Below are positions 1 to 8,675 of a stretch of DNA of 64,000 nucleotides, piece by piece. A program made the position numbers and the translations under genes. Origin of the DNA: Pseudomonas chlororaphis (GTDB taxonomy: Bacteria; Pseudomonadota; Gammaproteobacteria; Pseudomonadales; Pseudomonadaceae); NCBI GenBank assembly GCA_001023535.1, contig CP011020.1, positions 2,183,734 through 2,247,733 of the forward strand, written 5' to 3'. The notes under the pieces were generated by a model. The model worked only from the letters and a program-made list of their open reading frames with translations. It was not told the DNA's origin and did not search any database. The first letter of the stretch is position 1. Every line of letters begins with the position of its first letter.

Positions 1-748
1 AGATGACCGTGGGATCGGTTTGCAGCAACATGCCCAGGCGCATGCGCCGTACGAATACGCCGGCGATCTGGCCGCGTTCCTGGGGCACCCCGGTTTCCTT
101 CTCCACCAGCGACGCCATGATCAGCGCCTGATAGGGCTGGGTGTAAGGCACATCGGCGGCACGCTGGGCCCACTCCTTGGCAAGCACGTCTTCCAGCCGG
201 TCATAGGCTTTGGCCAACAGCTCGACATCCGAGGTACCGCGCACGAAGCGATAAGTGTCGGGGAAGAACCGCCCCTCGGGGAACACGCCGGGATGCCCGA
301 GGCGCTCCATGACCTGGCTGTCGCTCAGACCGGCAAGGGTCTGCTGCAGCTTGTCGGTCTTGGCCAGCGCTGCACGCACCTGGCGGAAATTCCAGCCTTC
401 CACGAAGGTCACGCCGTACTGCACCACTTCGCCGCGCTTCCAGACACTGATCAGGCCTTCCATGGTCATGCCCGGCACCATCCGGTACTCACCGGAGTGC
501 AACGGCTGGTCGGCCAGATTGAAGCGCCAGTAGATGCGCAGCCAGAAAGCGTCCCTGATCAGGCCGTCGGCCTCCAGGCGCTTGAGGGTCCCGGTCGGGG
601 TGGTCCCGTTGGGTACGTCCAGCATTTCTTCCTGGGTGATGTTCAGCGGCTGTTGCAGCGCCGAATGAATCTTCCAGGCAGAAACGCCCATCAGCAGCCC
701 TGCCAGAACCAGTCCGGTCTCCAGCAGCAGCAAGAATTTACGTCTCAC
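1..748 (-). CDS. mltG: Endolytic murein transglycosylase MltG (partial, C-terminus beyond left edge)
   Basis: MltG cleaves nascent peptidoglycan glycan strands at the inner membrane and is thought to set strand length. The reading frame is open from a GTG at 748 to the window edge, giving 249 residues. An N-terminal membrane anchor (about residues 4-24, RKFLLLLETGLVLAGLLMG) is followed by a LysM-like and a YceG domain. The motif MASLVEKETG, holding the catalytic Glu of the family, lies near residue 215. The GTG follows the pabC stop by three bases, so it is the last visible gene of the fab operon and translationally close-coupled. The C-terminal part is missing only because the window ends. 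The order pabC-mltG is standard in gammaproteobacteria. Confidence 0.93.
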   Translation of the reverse strand, partial: MRRKFLLLLETGLVLAGLLMGVSAWKIHSALQQPLNITQEEMLDVPNGTTPTGTLKRLEADGLIRDAFWLRIYWRFNLADQPLHSGEYRMVPGMTMEGLISVWKRGEVVQYGVTFVEGWNFRQVRAALAKTDKLQQTLAGLSDSQVMERLGHPGVFPEGRFFPDTYRFVRGTSDVELLAKAYDRLEDVLAKEWAQRAADVPYTQPYQALIMASLVEKETGVPQERGQIAGVFVRRMRLGMLLQTDPTVI

Positions 749-751
749 GAA

Positions 752-1570
752 TCAGGCATCCAATAACGCGCGGGCAAGGGTCTGCAGTTTACGGGTGAGC
801 GGCCCAACCGACCAGCGTGCCGAACCACATGCGCGCACGGGCCACACGCCATAGACGCTGTTGCAGACGAAGACTTCATCGGCCTGGTGCAGTTGTTCGA
901 GGGGAATATCGGTGATGTCGGTGGCGATACCCAGGGACTCGGCTTGAAACAATAATTCCGCGCGCATCACCCCGGCCACGCCGCAGCGGCTCAGGTCCGC
1001 GGTGATCAATGCGCCATCGCGCACCAGGAACAGGTTGCTGAACACCCCTTCGATCACTCGCCCGGACGCATCCAGCATGAGGCCTTCGGTGTACTGTGCA
1101 TCGGTCCATTCGGCCCGGGCCAGCACCTGCTCCAGGCGATTGAGGTGCTTGAGGCCTGCGAGCAAGGGCTGCTCGGACAAGCGTACGGTACAGGGAAACA
1201 GATGCACGCCTTGTTCGGCATGGGCGGCAGGATAAGCCGGCGGCGGGTTACCCTGCAGGATGCGTCGTACCGGGGCGGATGGGTCCGTCGCATAACCGCG
1301 CAGGCTGTCGCCGCGGGTCACGATCAACTTCAGCACGCCGTCACCCAGCCTTAGGGCGTAGGCCTCCAGCTCGATGCTCAGCGCCACCGGGTCAACCTTC
1401 AGCGCCAGCCGCCGGCAGCCATTTTCCAGGCGTTGCAGGTGGCGCGCCAGCAGCAGCGGTCGGCCGCCGCGCACGGCGATGGTTTCAAACACCCCATCGC
1501 CATAAGCCAGGCCGCGATCTTTCAGCGACAGGACGTCGGCCGGCAGACCGTCGACCCAGCTCTCCATCAA
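752..1570 (-). CDS. pabC: Aminodeoxychorismate lyase PabC
   Basis: PLP enzyme of fold type IV that splits 4-amino-4-deoxychorismate into p-aminobenzoate and pyruvate for folate synthesis in the cytoplasm. The 272 residues match the family length. The PLP lysine is Lys141 in [10 protein letters not shown], and the N-terminal [12 protein letters not shown] signature is present. Its ATG overlaps the fabF stop by four bases (ATGA), so it is coupled to fabF. An ilvE-like branched-chain or D-amino-acid transaminase shares the fold, but the position between fabF and mltG decides for PabC. Confidence 0.95.
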   Translation of the reverse strand: MMESWVDGLPADVLSLKDRGLAYGDGVFETIAVRGGRPLLLARHLQRLENGCRRLALKVDPVALSIELEAYALRLGDGVLKLIVTRGDSLRGYATDPSAPVRRILQGNPPPAYPAAHAEQGVHLFPCTVRLSEQPLLAGLKHLNRLEQVLARAEWTDAQYTEGLMLDASGRVIEGVFSNLFLVRDGALITADLSRCGVAGVMRAELLFQAESLGIATDITDIPLEQLHQADEVFVCNSVYGVWPVRACGSARWSVGPLTRKLQTLARALLDA

Positions 1571-2811
1571 CCGGCGAACCGGCGGAACACCAGCGAGCCG
1601 TTGGTCCCACCGAAGCCGAAGGAGTTGGACAACACCACGTCGATGTCCATGCCGCGGGCCGTGTGCGGCACGAAGTCCAGGTCGCAGCCTTCGTCCGGCT
1701 CGTCCAGGTTGATGGTCGGCGGCGCCACCTGGCTGTTGATCGCCAGCACGCTGAAGATCGCTTCAACCGCCCCTGCCGCACCCAGCAGGTGACCGGTCAT
1801 GGACTTGGTCGAACTGACCGCCAGCTTGTAGGCGTGATCGCCGAACACCGTCTTGATCGCCTGCGCCTCGGCCAGGTCGCCGGCCGGGGTCGAGGTGCCG
1901 TGGGCGTTGATGTACTGCACCTGGTCGCCATTGATCTTAGCGTCACGCAGGGCGTTGGCGATGCAGCGGGCCGCACCGGCGCCATCGGCGGGTGGCGAGG
2001 TCATGTGGTAGGCGTCGCCGCTGGTGCCAAAGCCGATCAATTCGGCATAGATGGTCGCGCCGCGCGCCTTGGCGTGCTCCAGTTCCTCAAGCACCAGTGC
2101 TCCAGCACCGTCGGACAACACGAAACCATCGCGGCCCTTGTCCCATGGCCGGCTCGCGCGGGTCGGCTCGTCGTTGCGGGTCGACAAGGCACGGGATGCG
2201 CCGAAGCCGCCCATGCCCAGGCCACAGGCCGCCATCTCGGCGCCGCCGGCAATCATCACATCGGCTTCGTCGTACATGATGTTGCGCGCGGCCATGCCGA
2301 TGCAGTGAGTACCGGTGGTGCACGCCGTGGCGATGGCGTAGTTGGGTCCCTGTGCGCCGAGGTGGATCGACAGGAAACCGGAAATCATATTGATGATCGA
2401 GCCCGGCACGAAGAACGGAGAAATCCGTCGCGGCCCCGAATCGTGCAGCGTGCGGCTGGTTTCTTCGATATTGGTCAAGCCGCCAATACCCGAGCCCATG
2501 GCCACGCCGATGCGTTCACGGTTGGCGTCGGTGACCTCCAGGCCGGCGTTGCGCACTGCCTGGAAACCGGCTGCCAGGCCGTATTGAATGAACAGGTCAA
2601 GCTTGCGAGCTTCCTTGACCGACAGGTATTCCTCGACATTGAAACCCTTTACCGAGCCGCCAAAACGGGTGGAATAGGCAGAAAGGTCGGTGTGTTCGAT
2701 CAGACCAATGCCACTGCGGCCAGCCAGAATGCCCTGCCAACTGCCCGGCACATCCGTGCCCAGTGGGGACAACATACCCATACCGGTGACTACGACGCGT
2801 CTACGCGACAC
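1567..2811 (-). CDS. fabF: 3-oxoacyl-ACP synthase II FabF
   Basis: Elongating beta-ketoacyl-ACP synthase of type II fatty acid synthesis: condenses malonyl-ACP with acyl-ACP, including the step to cis-vaccenate. The 414 residues are full length. The nucleophile is Cys164 in TACTTGTHC, and the two catalytic histidines are in [11 protein letters not shown] and [14 protein letters not shown]. Downstream of acpP and upstream of pabC on the minus strand, separated from acpP by a hairpin at 2856-2890 that may reduce read-through. No missing residues seen. Confidence 0.97.
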   Translation of the reverse strand: MSRRRVVVTGMGMLSPLGTDVPGSWQGILAGRSGIGLIEHTDLSAYSTRFGGSVKGFNVEEYLSVKEARKLDLFIQYGLAAGFQAVRNAGLEVTDANRERIGVAMGSGIGGLTNIEETSRTLHDSGPRRISPFFVPGSIINMISGFLSIHLGAQGPNYAIATACTTGTHCIGMAARNIMYDEADVMIAGGAEMAACGLGMGGFGASRALSTRNDEPTRASRPWDKGRDGFVLSDGAGALVLEELEHAKARGATIYAELIGFGTSGDAYHMTSPPADGAGAARCIANALRDAKINGDQVQYINAHGTSTPAGDLAEAQAIKTVFGDHAYKLAVSSTKSMTGHLLGAAGAVEAIFSVLAINSQVAPPTINLDEPDEGCDLDFVPHTARGMDIDVVLSNSFGFGGTNGSLVFRRFAG

Positions 2812-2855
2812 AGCACTCTCCTTTTTCTAATGACGACTTTGCATCAGGCCTAAAG

Positions 2856-2890
2856 AAAAAACCGCACGCCGTTATGGCAGTGCGGTTTTT
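2856..2890 (-). terminator. Hairpin terminator/attenuator between acpP and fabF
   Basis: Near-perfect inverted repeat with AAAAAACCGCAC on one arm and GTGCGGTTTTT on the other around a 12-nt loop, ending in a T run on the minus strand. It lies just after the acpP stop and before the fabF start. It probably stops most acpP transcripts and lets a fraction continue into fabF, which fits the known excess of ACP over condensing enzymes. The attenuation role is inferred. Confidence 0.75.
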
Positions 2891-2919
2891 CCATGACAGC
2901 GAGCAACGACTAAAAACGA

Positions 2920-3156
2920 TTACGCCTGGTGGCTGGTAACGTAGTCGATAGCAGCTTGTACAGTAGTGATCTTCTCAGCTTCTTCGTCAGGAATCTCGGT
3001 CTCGAATTCCTCTTCCAGAGCCATCACCAGCTCAACGGTGTCAAGGGAGTCGGCACCCAGGTCTTCAACGAAGGAAGCGGTGTTCACAACTTCTTCTTCT
3101 TTAACGCCCAGTTGCTCGGCAACGATTTTCTTGACGCGCTCTTCGATGGTGCTCAT
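2920..3156 (-). CDS. acpP: Acyl carrier protein AcpP
   Basis: Small acidic carrier that holds growing acyl chains on a 4'-phosphopantetheine arm in fatty acid, lipid A and lipoate pathways. 78 residues, with the prosthetic-group serine at Ser37 in [12 protein letters not shown]. Strongly acidic helix II and III follow. A good ribosome binding site (AGGAG, around 3168-3172) precedes the ATG. It has its own probable promoter at 3209-3236 and a terminator at 2856-2890, so it can be expressed apart from fabG above it. Confidence 0.98.
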   Translation of the reverse strand: MSTIEERVKKIVAEQLGVKEEEVVNTASFVEDLGADSLDTVELVMALEEEFETEIPDEEAEKITTVQAAIDYVTSHQA

Positions 3157-3208
3157 ACCTTGTTTTCACTCCTAATGGACAAATTCAGGCAGCTGGCCAG
3201 TGGGTAAG

Positions 3209-3236
3209 TGTATAGAAGAACTTTTCGGTTTTTCAA
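3209..3236 (-). promoter_or_regulatory. Probable sigma70 promoter of acpP
   Basis: Read on the minus strand: TTGAAA at 3236-3231, 16-bp spacer, TATACA at 3214-3209, giving a leader of about 45 nt before the acpP ATG. The -35 box lies inside a perfect 8-bp inverted repeat (TTTCGGTT / AACCGAAA, 3223-3242), which could be a regulator site or simply a hairpin ending fabG transcripts. Assignment from sequence match only. Confidence 0.5.
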
Positions 3237-3347
3237 CCGAAAGCTTCACTCCTCAAACCCTGTGGCCCGCTGTCTATAAATTGATTGCAGCTTTATAACG
3301 GATTTTAGACAGCTCGTATGACATTTTTTTGAAGCAATCCGTCACAT

Positions 3348-4091
3348 TTAACTCATGTACATCCCGCCGTTCACCGGGATTGTAGCCCCGGTCACGTATG
3401 CCGCACCGTCCGACGCAAGAAAAGCGACCACGGACGCGATTTCTTGAGCTTGCCCCAGACGACCCAGCGGAATCTGCGTCTGCAGGGCTTCACGTTGCGC
3501 TTGCGGCAGTTCGCGGGTCATGTCGGTGTCGATGAAACCCGGAGTCACCGAGTTTACCGTAATCGACCGCGAACCCACTTCACGCGCCAGTGCACGGCTG
3601 AAGCCTTCCAGGCCGGCTTTCGCCGCAGCATAGTTTACTTGGCCTGCGTTGCCCATGGCACCCACAACCGAACCGATACTGATAATTCGGCCCCAACGAG
3701 CCTTGGTCATGCCACGCAACACGCCCTTGGACAGCCGGTACAGACTGTTCAGGTTGGTATCGACAACGTCGAACCATTCGTCATCTTTCATGCGCATCAT
3801 CAGGTTATCGCGGGTGATGCCGGCATTATTGACCAGGATCGCCGGTGCACCGAACTGCTCCTGAATGCTGGCCAGCACGGCCGCAACGGATTCGTCACTG
3901 GTGACGTTCAGCTCAAGGCCGGTACCTTGGATGTCATGTTCCTTCAGGGTCGCGGCGATGCGCTCGGCGCCCGCGGCGGAGGTCGCGGTGCCCACGACGA
4001 TGGCGCCTTGGCGACCCAGTTCCAGGGCGATGGCCTGGCCGATGCCACGGCTTGCACCGGTCACCAGTGCAACTTTACCTTGCAGACTCAT
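3348..4091 (-). CDS. fabG: 3-oxoacyl-ACP reductase FabG
   Basis: NADPH-dependent reductase of 3-oxoacyl-ACP to (R)-3-hydroxyacyl-ACP, a short-chain dehydrogenase acting as a cytoplasmic tetramer. 247 residues with the cofactor motif TGASRGIGQ at 11-19, NNAG at 88-91, and the catalytic set Ser141, Tyr154, Lys158 (NYAAAKAG). The C-terminus ends in the usual VNGGMYM form. The gene follows fabD by about 15 bases and its ATG has a GGAG site, consistent with one transcript. Confidence 0.97.
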   Translation of the reverse strand: MSLQGKVALVTGASRGIGQAIALELGRQGAIVVGTATSAAGAERIAATLKEHDIQGTGLELNVTSDESVAAVLASIQEQFGAPAILVNNAGITRDNLMMRMKDDEWFDVVDTNLNSLYRLSKGVLRGMTKARWGRIISIGSVVGAMGNAGQVNYAAAKAGLEGFSRALAREVGSRSITVNSVTPGFIDTDMTRELPQAQREALQTQIPLGRLGQAQEIASVVAFLASDGAAYVTGATIPVNGGMYMS

Positions 4092-4106
4092 GCAAGCTTC
4101 TCCTGT

Positions 4107-5045
4107 TCAGGCCTGCGCTGCGCGGGCGGCAGCGAAAGCGTCTGGGGTATTGAGGTTGGAAGTCGACACGCCTTCGGCGCAGCGTTTATTCAGGCCAGCA
4201 AGCACTTTGCCAGGGCCGCATTCAACCAGTTCAGTGGCGCCCTTGGCGGCCAGGGTCTGTACCGACTCGACCCAGCGAACCGGCTTGTAGAGCTGTTCCA
4301 GCAGGTCACGCTTGAGCGTCTCGAGGTCCGCCGCCACGCCGGCGCTGACGTTCTGCACCACGGGAATCTGCGGCGCCTGCCAATCGATGGCCGCGATAGA
4401 CTCGGCAAAGCGCTCGGCGGCCGGACGCATCAGCTCGCAATGCGATGGCACGCTGACCGGCAACGGCATGGCGCGCTTGGCACCACGGGCCTTGCAACCT
4501 TCGATGGCGCGCTCGACTGCCGCCTTTGCACCGGCGATCACCACCTGGCCCGGCGAGTTGAAGTTCACCGCGCTGACCACATCACCTTGCGCCGCTTCGG
4601 CACAGGCAGCCAGCACATCGGCATCTTCCAGGCCCAGGATCGCGGCCATGCCGCCCTGTCCGGCCGGAACGGCCTCCTGCATCAGTTGACCACGACGCTC
4701 CACCAGCTTGACGGCCTCGCCGAGGCTCAGGCTGCCGGCGGCTACCAAGGCGCTGTATTCGCCCAGGCTGTGACCCGCGACGAATGCCGGACGCGCACCG
4801 CCTTCAGCCAGCCACAGGCGCCAAAGCGCGATCGAGGCGGTAAGGATGGCCGGCTGGGTCTTATCGGTTTGATTGAGCTGTTCTTCCGGTCCCTGCTGGG
4901 TCAGCGCCCACAGGTCATAGCCAAGGGAATCGGAAGCTTCTTTGAATGTTTCAAGGATCAGCGGGTATTGCGCGCCCAGCTCGGCCAGCATGCCGAGGGA
5001 CTGCGAACCTTGTCCTGGAAAGACGAATGCGAGGGAAGCAGACAT
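4107..5045 (-). CDS. fabD: Malonyl-CoA:ACP transacylase FabD
   Basis: Moves malonyl groups from CoA to ACP to supply the elongation cycle. 312 residues, starting MSASLAFVFPGQGSQ. The serine nucleophile is Ser93 in GHSLGEYSAL and the catalytic His lies near residue 200 (VPSHCELM). Upstream on the minus strand is plsX, with no fabH in between. A spacer of 123 bases with small GC-rich palindromes separates the two, so part of its expression may come from an internal promoter. Confidence 0.97.
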   Translation of the reverse strand: MSASLAFVFPGQGSQSLGMLAELGAQYPLILETFKEASDSLGYDLWALTQQGPEEQLNQTDKTQPAILTASIALWRLWLAEGGARPAFVAGHSLGEYSALVAAGSLSLGEAVKLVERRGQLMQEAVPAGQGGMAAILGLEDADVLAACAEAAQGDVVSAVNFNSPGQVVIAGAKAAVERAIEGCKARGAKRAMPLPVSVPSHCELMRPAAERFAESIAAIDWQAPQIPVVQNVSAGVAADLETLKRDLLEQLYKPVRWVESVQTLAAKGATELVECGPGKVLAGLNKRCAEGVSTSNLNTPDAFAAARAAQA

Positions 5046-5168
5046 GAAAACAAAGCCCCTAATGATCTTGTCGTCAGAAAGTGACGCCCCTGGAGGCGCT
5101 AGGAAACTGACAGTTGGATGGCCGGTTGAACCAGCCGGTCACATTTAAGCATTGTCGGAAGAAAACGC

Positions 5169-6179
5169 CTAAGTTAACAAATCTTCGAGGCGACCATGCA
5201 GGCGCTCGGGAAGGTTCTCCTGGATCTCGATCACCGCGCGATTGATCGCACTCTGAAACCCCTGCACGCCCGCCGAGCCGTGGCTCTTGATCACAATGCC
5301 CTGCAATCCGAGAAAGCTGGCGCCGTTATGCCGAGCCGGCGCCAGGTCGGCCTGCAACCGGCGCATCAAGGGCAACGCCAGGGCGCCCACCACGCGCGAG
5401 GCCAGGCTTTGCCTGAACAGTGCTTCGATGCGCTCGCTGATCATCGTTGCCAGGCCTTCGCTGGATTTAAGCAGGATGTTGCCGACAAAGCCGTCACAAA
5501 CCACCACGTCCGCCTCGCCGCGGTACACGCCATCGCCTTCGACGAAACCGATGTAGTTGATGCCCCGGGCGTTTTGCAGCAGGGTGGCCGCCAGCTTGAC
5601 CTGCTGGTTGCCCTTGATGTCTTCGGTGCCAATGTTCAGCAGCGCCACCCGTGGGCGCGCGATGCCCAGGGTCTGCGCCGCGACCGAGCCCATCACGGCA
5701 AACTGCAGCAGATGCTCGGCACTGCAATCGACGTTGGCTCCCAAGTCGAGCAGTTGACAGAAACCGCGCTGGGTCGGGATCGCCGCCACCATCGCCGGCC
5801 GGTCGATACCAGGAAGGGTCTTGAGCACATAACGTGACAGCGCCATCAATGCACCGGTGTTTCCTGCACTGACACAGGCCTGAACCTTACCATCGCGCAG
5901 CAGCTCAAGGGCCACCCGCATCGAGGCGTCGGGCTTGCCGCGCAAGGCTTGCGCCGGCTTTTCGTCCATGGTGATGACTTCGGACGCCGGGGTAATCGTC
6001 AGGCGCGCGCGATCGACAGCCGATTGGCCGTTGAGCATGTCTTCCAGGAGGGAGGGTTGACCGACGAGGGTCAGGTGCAGCGAGGGCGTAGCATTCAGAC
6101 AAGCAAGGCTGGCCTGAACAATGCTGCGGGGACCGAAGTCCCCGCCCATTGCGTCAATCGCGATGACTTGAGCGGACAA
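5169..6179 (-). CDS. plsX: Phosphate acyltransferase PlsX
   Basis: Makes acyl-phosphate from acyl-ACP, the acyl donor for PlsY in phosphatidic acid synthesis; a peripheral membrane enzyme. 336 residues, beginning [19 protein letters not shown] with the family's DAMGGD signature, followed by [10 protein letters not shown] and the C-terminal [11 protein letters not shown] motif. It follows rpmF by three bases, the rpmF-plsX coupling seen across gammaproteobacteria. Confidence 0.97.
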   Translation of the reverse strand: MSAQVIAIDAMGGDFGPRSIVQASLACLNATPSLHLTLVGQPSLLEDMLNGQSAVDRARLTITPASEVITMDEKPAQALRGKPDASMRVALELLRDGKVQACVSAGNTGALMALSRYVLKTLPGIDRPAMVAAIPTQRGFCQLLDLGANVDCSAEHLLQFAVMGSVAAQTLGIARPRVALLNIGTEDIKGNQQVKLAATLLQNARGINYIGFVEGDGVYRGEADVVVCDGFVGNILLKSSEGLATMISERIEALFRQSLASRVVGALALPLMRRLQADLAPARHNGASFLGLQGIVIKSHGSAGVQGFQSAINRAVIEIQENLPERLHGRLEDLLT

Positions 6180-6182
6180 GGA

Positions 6183-6365
6183 TTACTCGTCAGCGCCCTT
6201 GTCGATCACTTTACGACCACGGTATACGCCTTCTGGCGATACGTGGTGACGCAGGTGAACTTCACCAGTGGTTTTTTCTACAGACAGGGTGCTAGCCTCG
6301 AGAGCGTCGTGCGAACGGCGCATGTCACGGGCAGAGCGGGATTTTTTGTTCTGCTGAACAGCCAT
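6183..6365 (-). CDS. rpmF: 50S ribosomal protein L32
   Basis: 60-residue basic protein of the large ribosomal subunit, with the usual [20 protein letters not shown] start. It contains no cysteine, so it is the zinc-independent form. It sits between yceD and plsX, the conserved order that links ribosome and lipid synthesis. The ATG has a GGAG site about eight bases upstream. Confidence 0.97.
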
Positions 6366-6378
6366 AATTGATTAACTC

Positions 6379-6906
6379 CTAAACGTTTGGGTCACGCTTT
6401 AACTGCGCCAATACACTGAACGGGTTGGACCGCGTTACCTCGTCCTCGCTCGGTTCGGGCTCATCTGCTCCCGCCGGCTGCTGGCATTCTTCCGGATGAT
6501 GAGCAGGCACAATGGGCAAGGCGAGCAGAAGCTCCTCCTCGATCAGTGACTGCAGATCCAATGGATCTTCGCCCAGTTCCAGCACGTCATAACCTTTCGG
6601 CAACGACTGGGTATTCGCACCCTCCTTCACCACGGCGTAACTGCATTCGCTGTGGATCGGCAGGGTGACCAGCTCAAGACAACGCTGGCAAACCATTTTG
6701 ACTTCAGTGTCGATAAAGCTGTGGATCACCACAGATTTACGTTCATCTCGTTCAAAAACGAATTTAGCCTGGACCGTACCGACGTCGTCGGAAAGCGGGT
6801 CGCAGAGTCTCTTCAAATCGGCCAGCAGCAGTTCACCCTGGAGGGTGGTGCCACGGTCAGCCAATTTGCGCGGGTCAACGTGAGGTGGAATCGGGTCATT
6901 CAACAT
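6379..6906 (-). CDS. yceD: YceD family protein (DUF177), rRNA-accumulation factor
   Basis: 175-residue acidic protein of the DUF177/YceD family, linked in other bacteria and plastids to 23S rRNA accumulation; the biochemical role is not settled. The pair CQRCLE (residues about 75-80) is the first half of the usual Cys pattern, and the C-terminus has the NPFSVLAQLKRD ending. I start it at the ATG at 6906 (MLNDPIPPHVDPRKL). An upstream ATG in frame at 6930 lies inside the promoter spacer and cannot be transcribed from it. The start is only a few bases after the predicted transcription start, so the mRNA may be nearly leaderless. Confidence 0.9.
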   Translation of the reverse strand: MLNDPIPPHVDPRKLADRGTTLQGELLLADLKRLCDPLSDDVGTVQAKFVFERDERKSVVIHSFIDTEVKMVCQRCLELVTLPIHSECSYAVVKEGANTQSLPKGYDVLELGEDPLDLQSLIEEELLLALPIVPAHHPEECQQPAGADEPEPSEDEVTRSNPFSVLAQLKRDPNV

Positions 6907-6915
6907 AGGCGCAGC

Positions 6916-6943
6916 ATTATAGGGATACACCCTGCCATGTCAA
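6916..6943 (-). promoter_or_regulatory. Consensus sigma70 promoter of yceD-rpmF-plsX
   Basis: Minus-strand TTGACA (6943-6938), 16-bp spacer, TATAAT (6921-6916): both hexamers match the consensus exactly. The yceD ATG starts at 6906, ten bases after the -10 box, leaving room for only a two- to four-base leader. Confidence 0.85.
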
Positions 6944-7011
6944 AGGAAATTCAGCCCTGTCCGTCACTTGCGCGCCTCGCTAGAATTCGCCCCTGCCTAT
7001 CGGAGATGCCC

Positions 7012-7590
7012 ATGCTGCCTTTATTACTTGCCTCCAGCTCGATCTATCGGCGCGAACTGCTCGCCCGCCTGGGGCTGCCGTTCGTCTGCAGCGCCCCCGA
7101 CATCGACGAAAGCCATCGCCCCGGCGAGTCGGCGCACGAACTGGTCCAACGCCTGGCCCGGGAAAAAGCCCAGGCACTGGCCGGCAGCCACCCAGCCCAC
7201 CTAATCATCGGTTCGGACCAGGTGGCGGTGCTTGGCGAGCGCATCCTCGGCAAACCACACACCTTCGAAAACGCCCGCGAACAACTGCTCGCCGCCAGCG
7301 GCACCCAGGTCACCTTTCTGACGGGGCTGGCGCTGCTCAACAGCCAGACCGGAGCCTGCCAGGTCGATTGTGTTCCGTTCACCGTCAATATGCGCACGCT
7401 GGACGCGGCGCGCGTCGAACGCTACCTGCGGATCGAACAACCTTATGATTGCGCCGGCAGCTTCAAGGCGGAAGGGCTTGGCGTCAGCCTGTTCCAGAGC
7501 ACCGAAGGCCCTGATGCCACCAGCCTGGTCGGCCTGCCGCTGATTCGCCTGGTGGACATGCTGCTGGCCGAGGGTGTGCAAATCCCCTGA
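7012..7590 (+). CDS. maf: Maf family nucleotide pyrophosphatase (YceF type)
   Basis: House-cleaning pyrophosphatase; the E. coli YceF branch hydrolyses 7-methyl-GTP, and its position next to yceD/rpmF points to that branch. 192 residues with LASSSIYRRELL at the N-terminus (substrate loop), IGSDQVAVL holding the catalytic Asp, and the C-terminal GLPLIRLVDML. Two in-frame ATGs compete (7006 and 7012); CGGAG at 7001-7005 touches the first and is correctly spaced from the second, so I chose 7012. Divergent from yceD, with a -10-like TAGAAT at 6981-6986. Confidence 0.92.
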   Translation: MLPLLLASSSIYRRELLARLGLPFVCSAPDIDESHRPGESAHELVQRLAREKAQALAGSHPAHLIIGSDQVAVLGERILGKPHTFENAREQLLAASGTQVTFLTGLALLNSQTGACQVDCVPFTVNMRTLDAARVERYLRIEQPYDCAGSFKAEGLGVSLFQSTEGPDATSLVGLPLIRLVDMLLAEGVQIP

Positions 7591-7619
7591 TTCATCAGCC
7601 CCCGGCAGACACTGAACCT

Positions 7620-7645
7620 GTGGCGAGGGGGTTTATCCCCTCACC
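7620..7645. repeat. Single REP-type palindrome
   Basis: Short hairpin (GAGGGG, six-base loop, CCCCTC) starting with GTGGCGAGGGGG, the same head as the REP elements at 35.9-36.3 kb. It lies between the convergent ends of maf and sppA, a typical REP position, and may also end transcription. Confidence 0.6.
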
Positions 7646-7666
7646 CCATGAGACAGCGCACGCCAA

Positions 7667-8656
7667 TCAGCGCAGCGTCGGCCCTTGAAAGCCCATCCAC
7701 ATCGCCAAGTGCTCGGCGACGCTGGCCCCCAGCTTTTTCGAGAAGCGGTCGAACGGCGACTCTTCGACAGTGAAGTCCACCAGGTCTTTCTGACCGATGA
7801 CATCACGTGCTACCGAGCTGGCACTGCCCAGGCCATCGATTAGGCCCAGTGGCAGCGCTTGCTCCCCCGACCAGACCAGCCCGGAGAACAGTTCGGGATG
7901 CTCCTTGTCCTTCAGGCGCTCGCCCCGGCCTTTCTTGACGCTGGCGATGAATTGCTTGTGAGTGGTGTCGAGCACGCCCTGCCAGAAAGCGGTTTCTTCC
8001 GGCTTTTGCGGCTGAAACGGGTCAAGGAACGATTTATGCTCGCCGGAGGTGTACACCCGACGCTCCACGCCCAGCTTTTCCATGGTCCCGACAAAGCCAT
8101 AGCCGGCCGCGGTCACACCGATGGAGCCCACCAGACTGGCCTTGTCGGCGTAGATCTGGTCCGCCGCACTGGCGATGTAGTAGGCGCCGGATGCCCCGAG
8201 ATCGGAAATGACCGCGTACACCTTGATATCCGGGTGCAACCCGCGCAACCGCACGATCTCGTCATAAACGTAGCCCGACTGCACCGGGCTGCCGCCAGGG
8301 CTGTTGATGCGCAGCACCACGCCCTTGACCTTCGGATCCTCGAACGCGGCTCGCAGACTGCCGACGATATTGTCCGCGCTGGCGGGCTCCTTGTCGGCGA
8401 TCATGCCTTCGATGTCGATCAGCGCGGTATAGGCCGAGCCGCTGACAGCGCTTTTCTCCATGTCCATCAGCGGCGTGAACAGCGCCAATGCCACAAAGAG
8501 ATAGGTAAACGTCAGTAACTTGAAGAAAATGCCCCAGCGACGGGAGCGACGCTGTTCCTGCACGCTGGCCAGCAGGGTCTTTTCCAACAGCTTCCAGCTT
8601 TTGTCATCCCCGCCCTCGGCGCTCGCCTTGGCAGGTGCCTTCCATTCATCGGTCAT
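7667..8656 (-). CDS. sppA: Signal peptide peptidase SppA (S49 family, short form)
   Basis: Membrane-bound serine peptidase that degrades cleaved signal peptides. 329 residues, half the size of E. coli SppA, so the single-domain form. One membrane segment lies near residues 45-62 (KLLTFTYLFVALALF). The catalytic serine is in DLGASGAYYIA and the lysine probably in the VYTSGEHKSFLDPF stretch, in line with the Ser-Lys dyad of the family. Upstream on the same strand is the HAD phosphatase, about 20 bases away, so they are likely cotranscribed. Confidence 0.93.
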   Translation of the reverse strand: MTDEWKAPAKASAEGGDDKSWKLLEKTLLASVQEQRRSRRWGIFFKLLTFTYLFVALALFTPLMDMEKSAVSGSAYTALIDIEGMIADKEPASADNIVGSLRAAFEDPKVKGVVLRINSPGGSPVQSGYVYDEIVRLRGLHPDIKVYAVISDLGASGAYYIASAADQIYADKASLVGSIGVTAAGYGFVGTMEKLGVERRVYTSGEHKSFLDPFQPQKPEETAFWQGVLDTTHKQFIASVKKGRGERLKDKEHPELFSGLVWSGEQALPLGLIDGLGSASSVARDVIGQKDLVDFTVEESPFDRFSKKLGASVAEHLAMWMGFQGPTLR

Positions 8657-8675
8657 GCGTGGTTCCCCAGCAAAC

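Noticed and set aside
3444..5084. Long plus-strand frame over fabG and fabD
   Set aside because: Opposite strand to two certain genes; the protein has no recognisable motif and is His/Gln/Arg-rich like other reverse shadows.
3339..5148. Shared 11-mer GTCACATTTAA near the ends of fabG and plsX
   Set aside because: Only eleven bases, one copy overlaps the fabG stop codon, and no third copy was noticed; may be chance.
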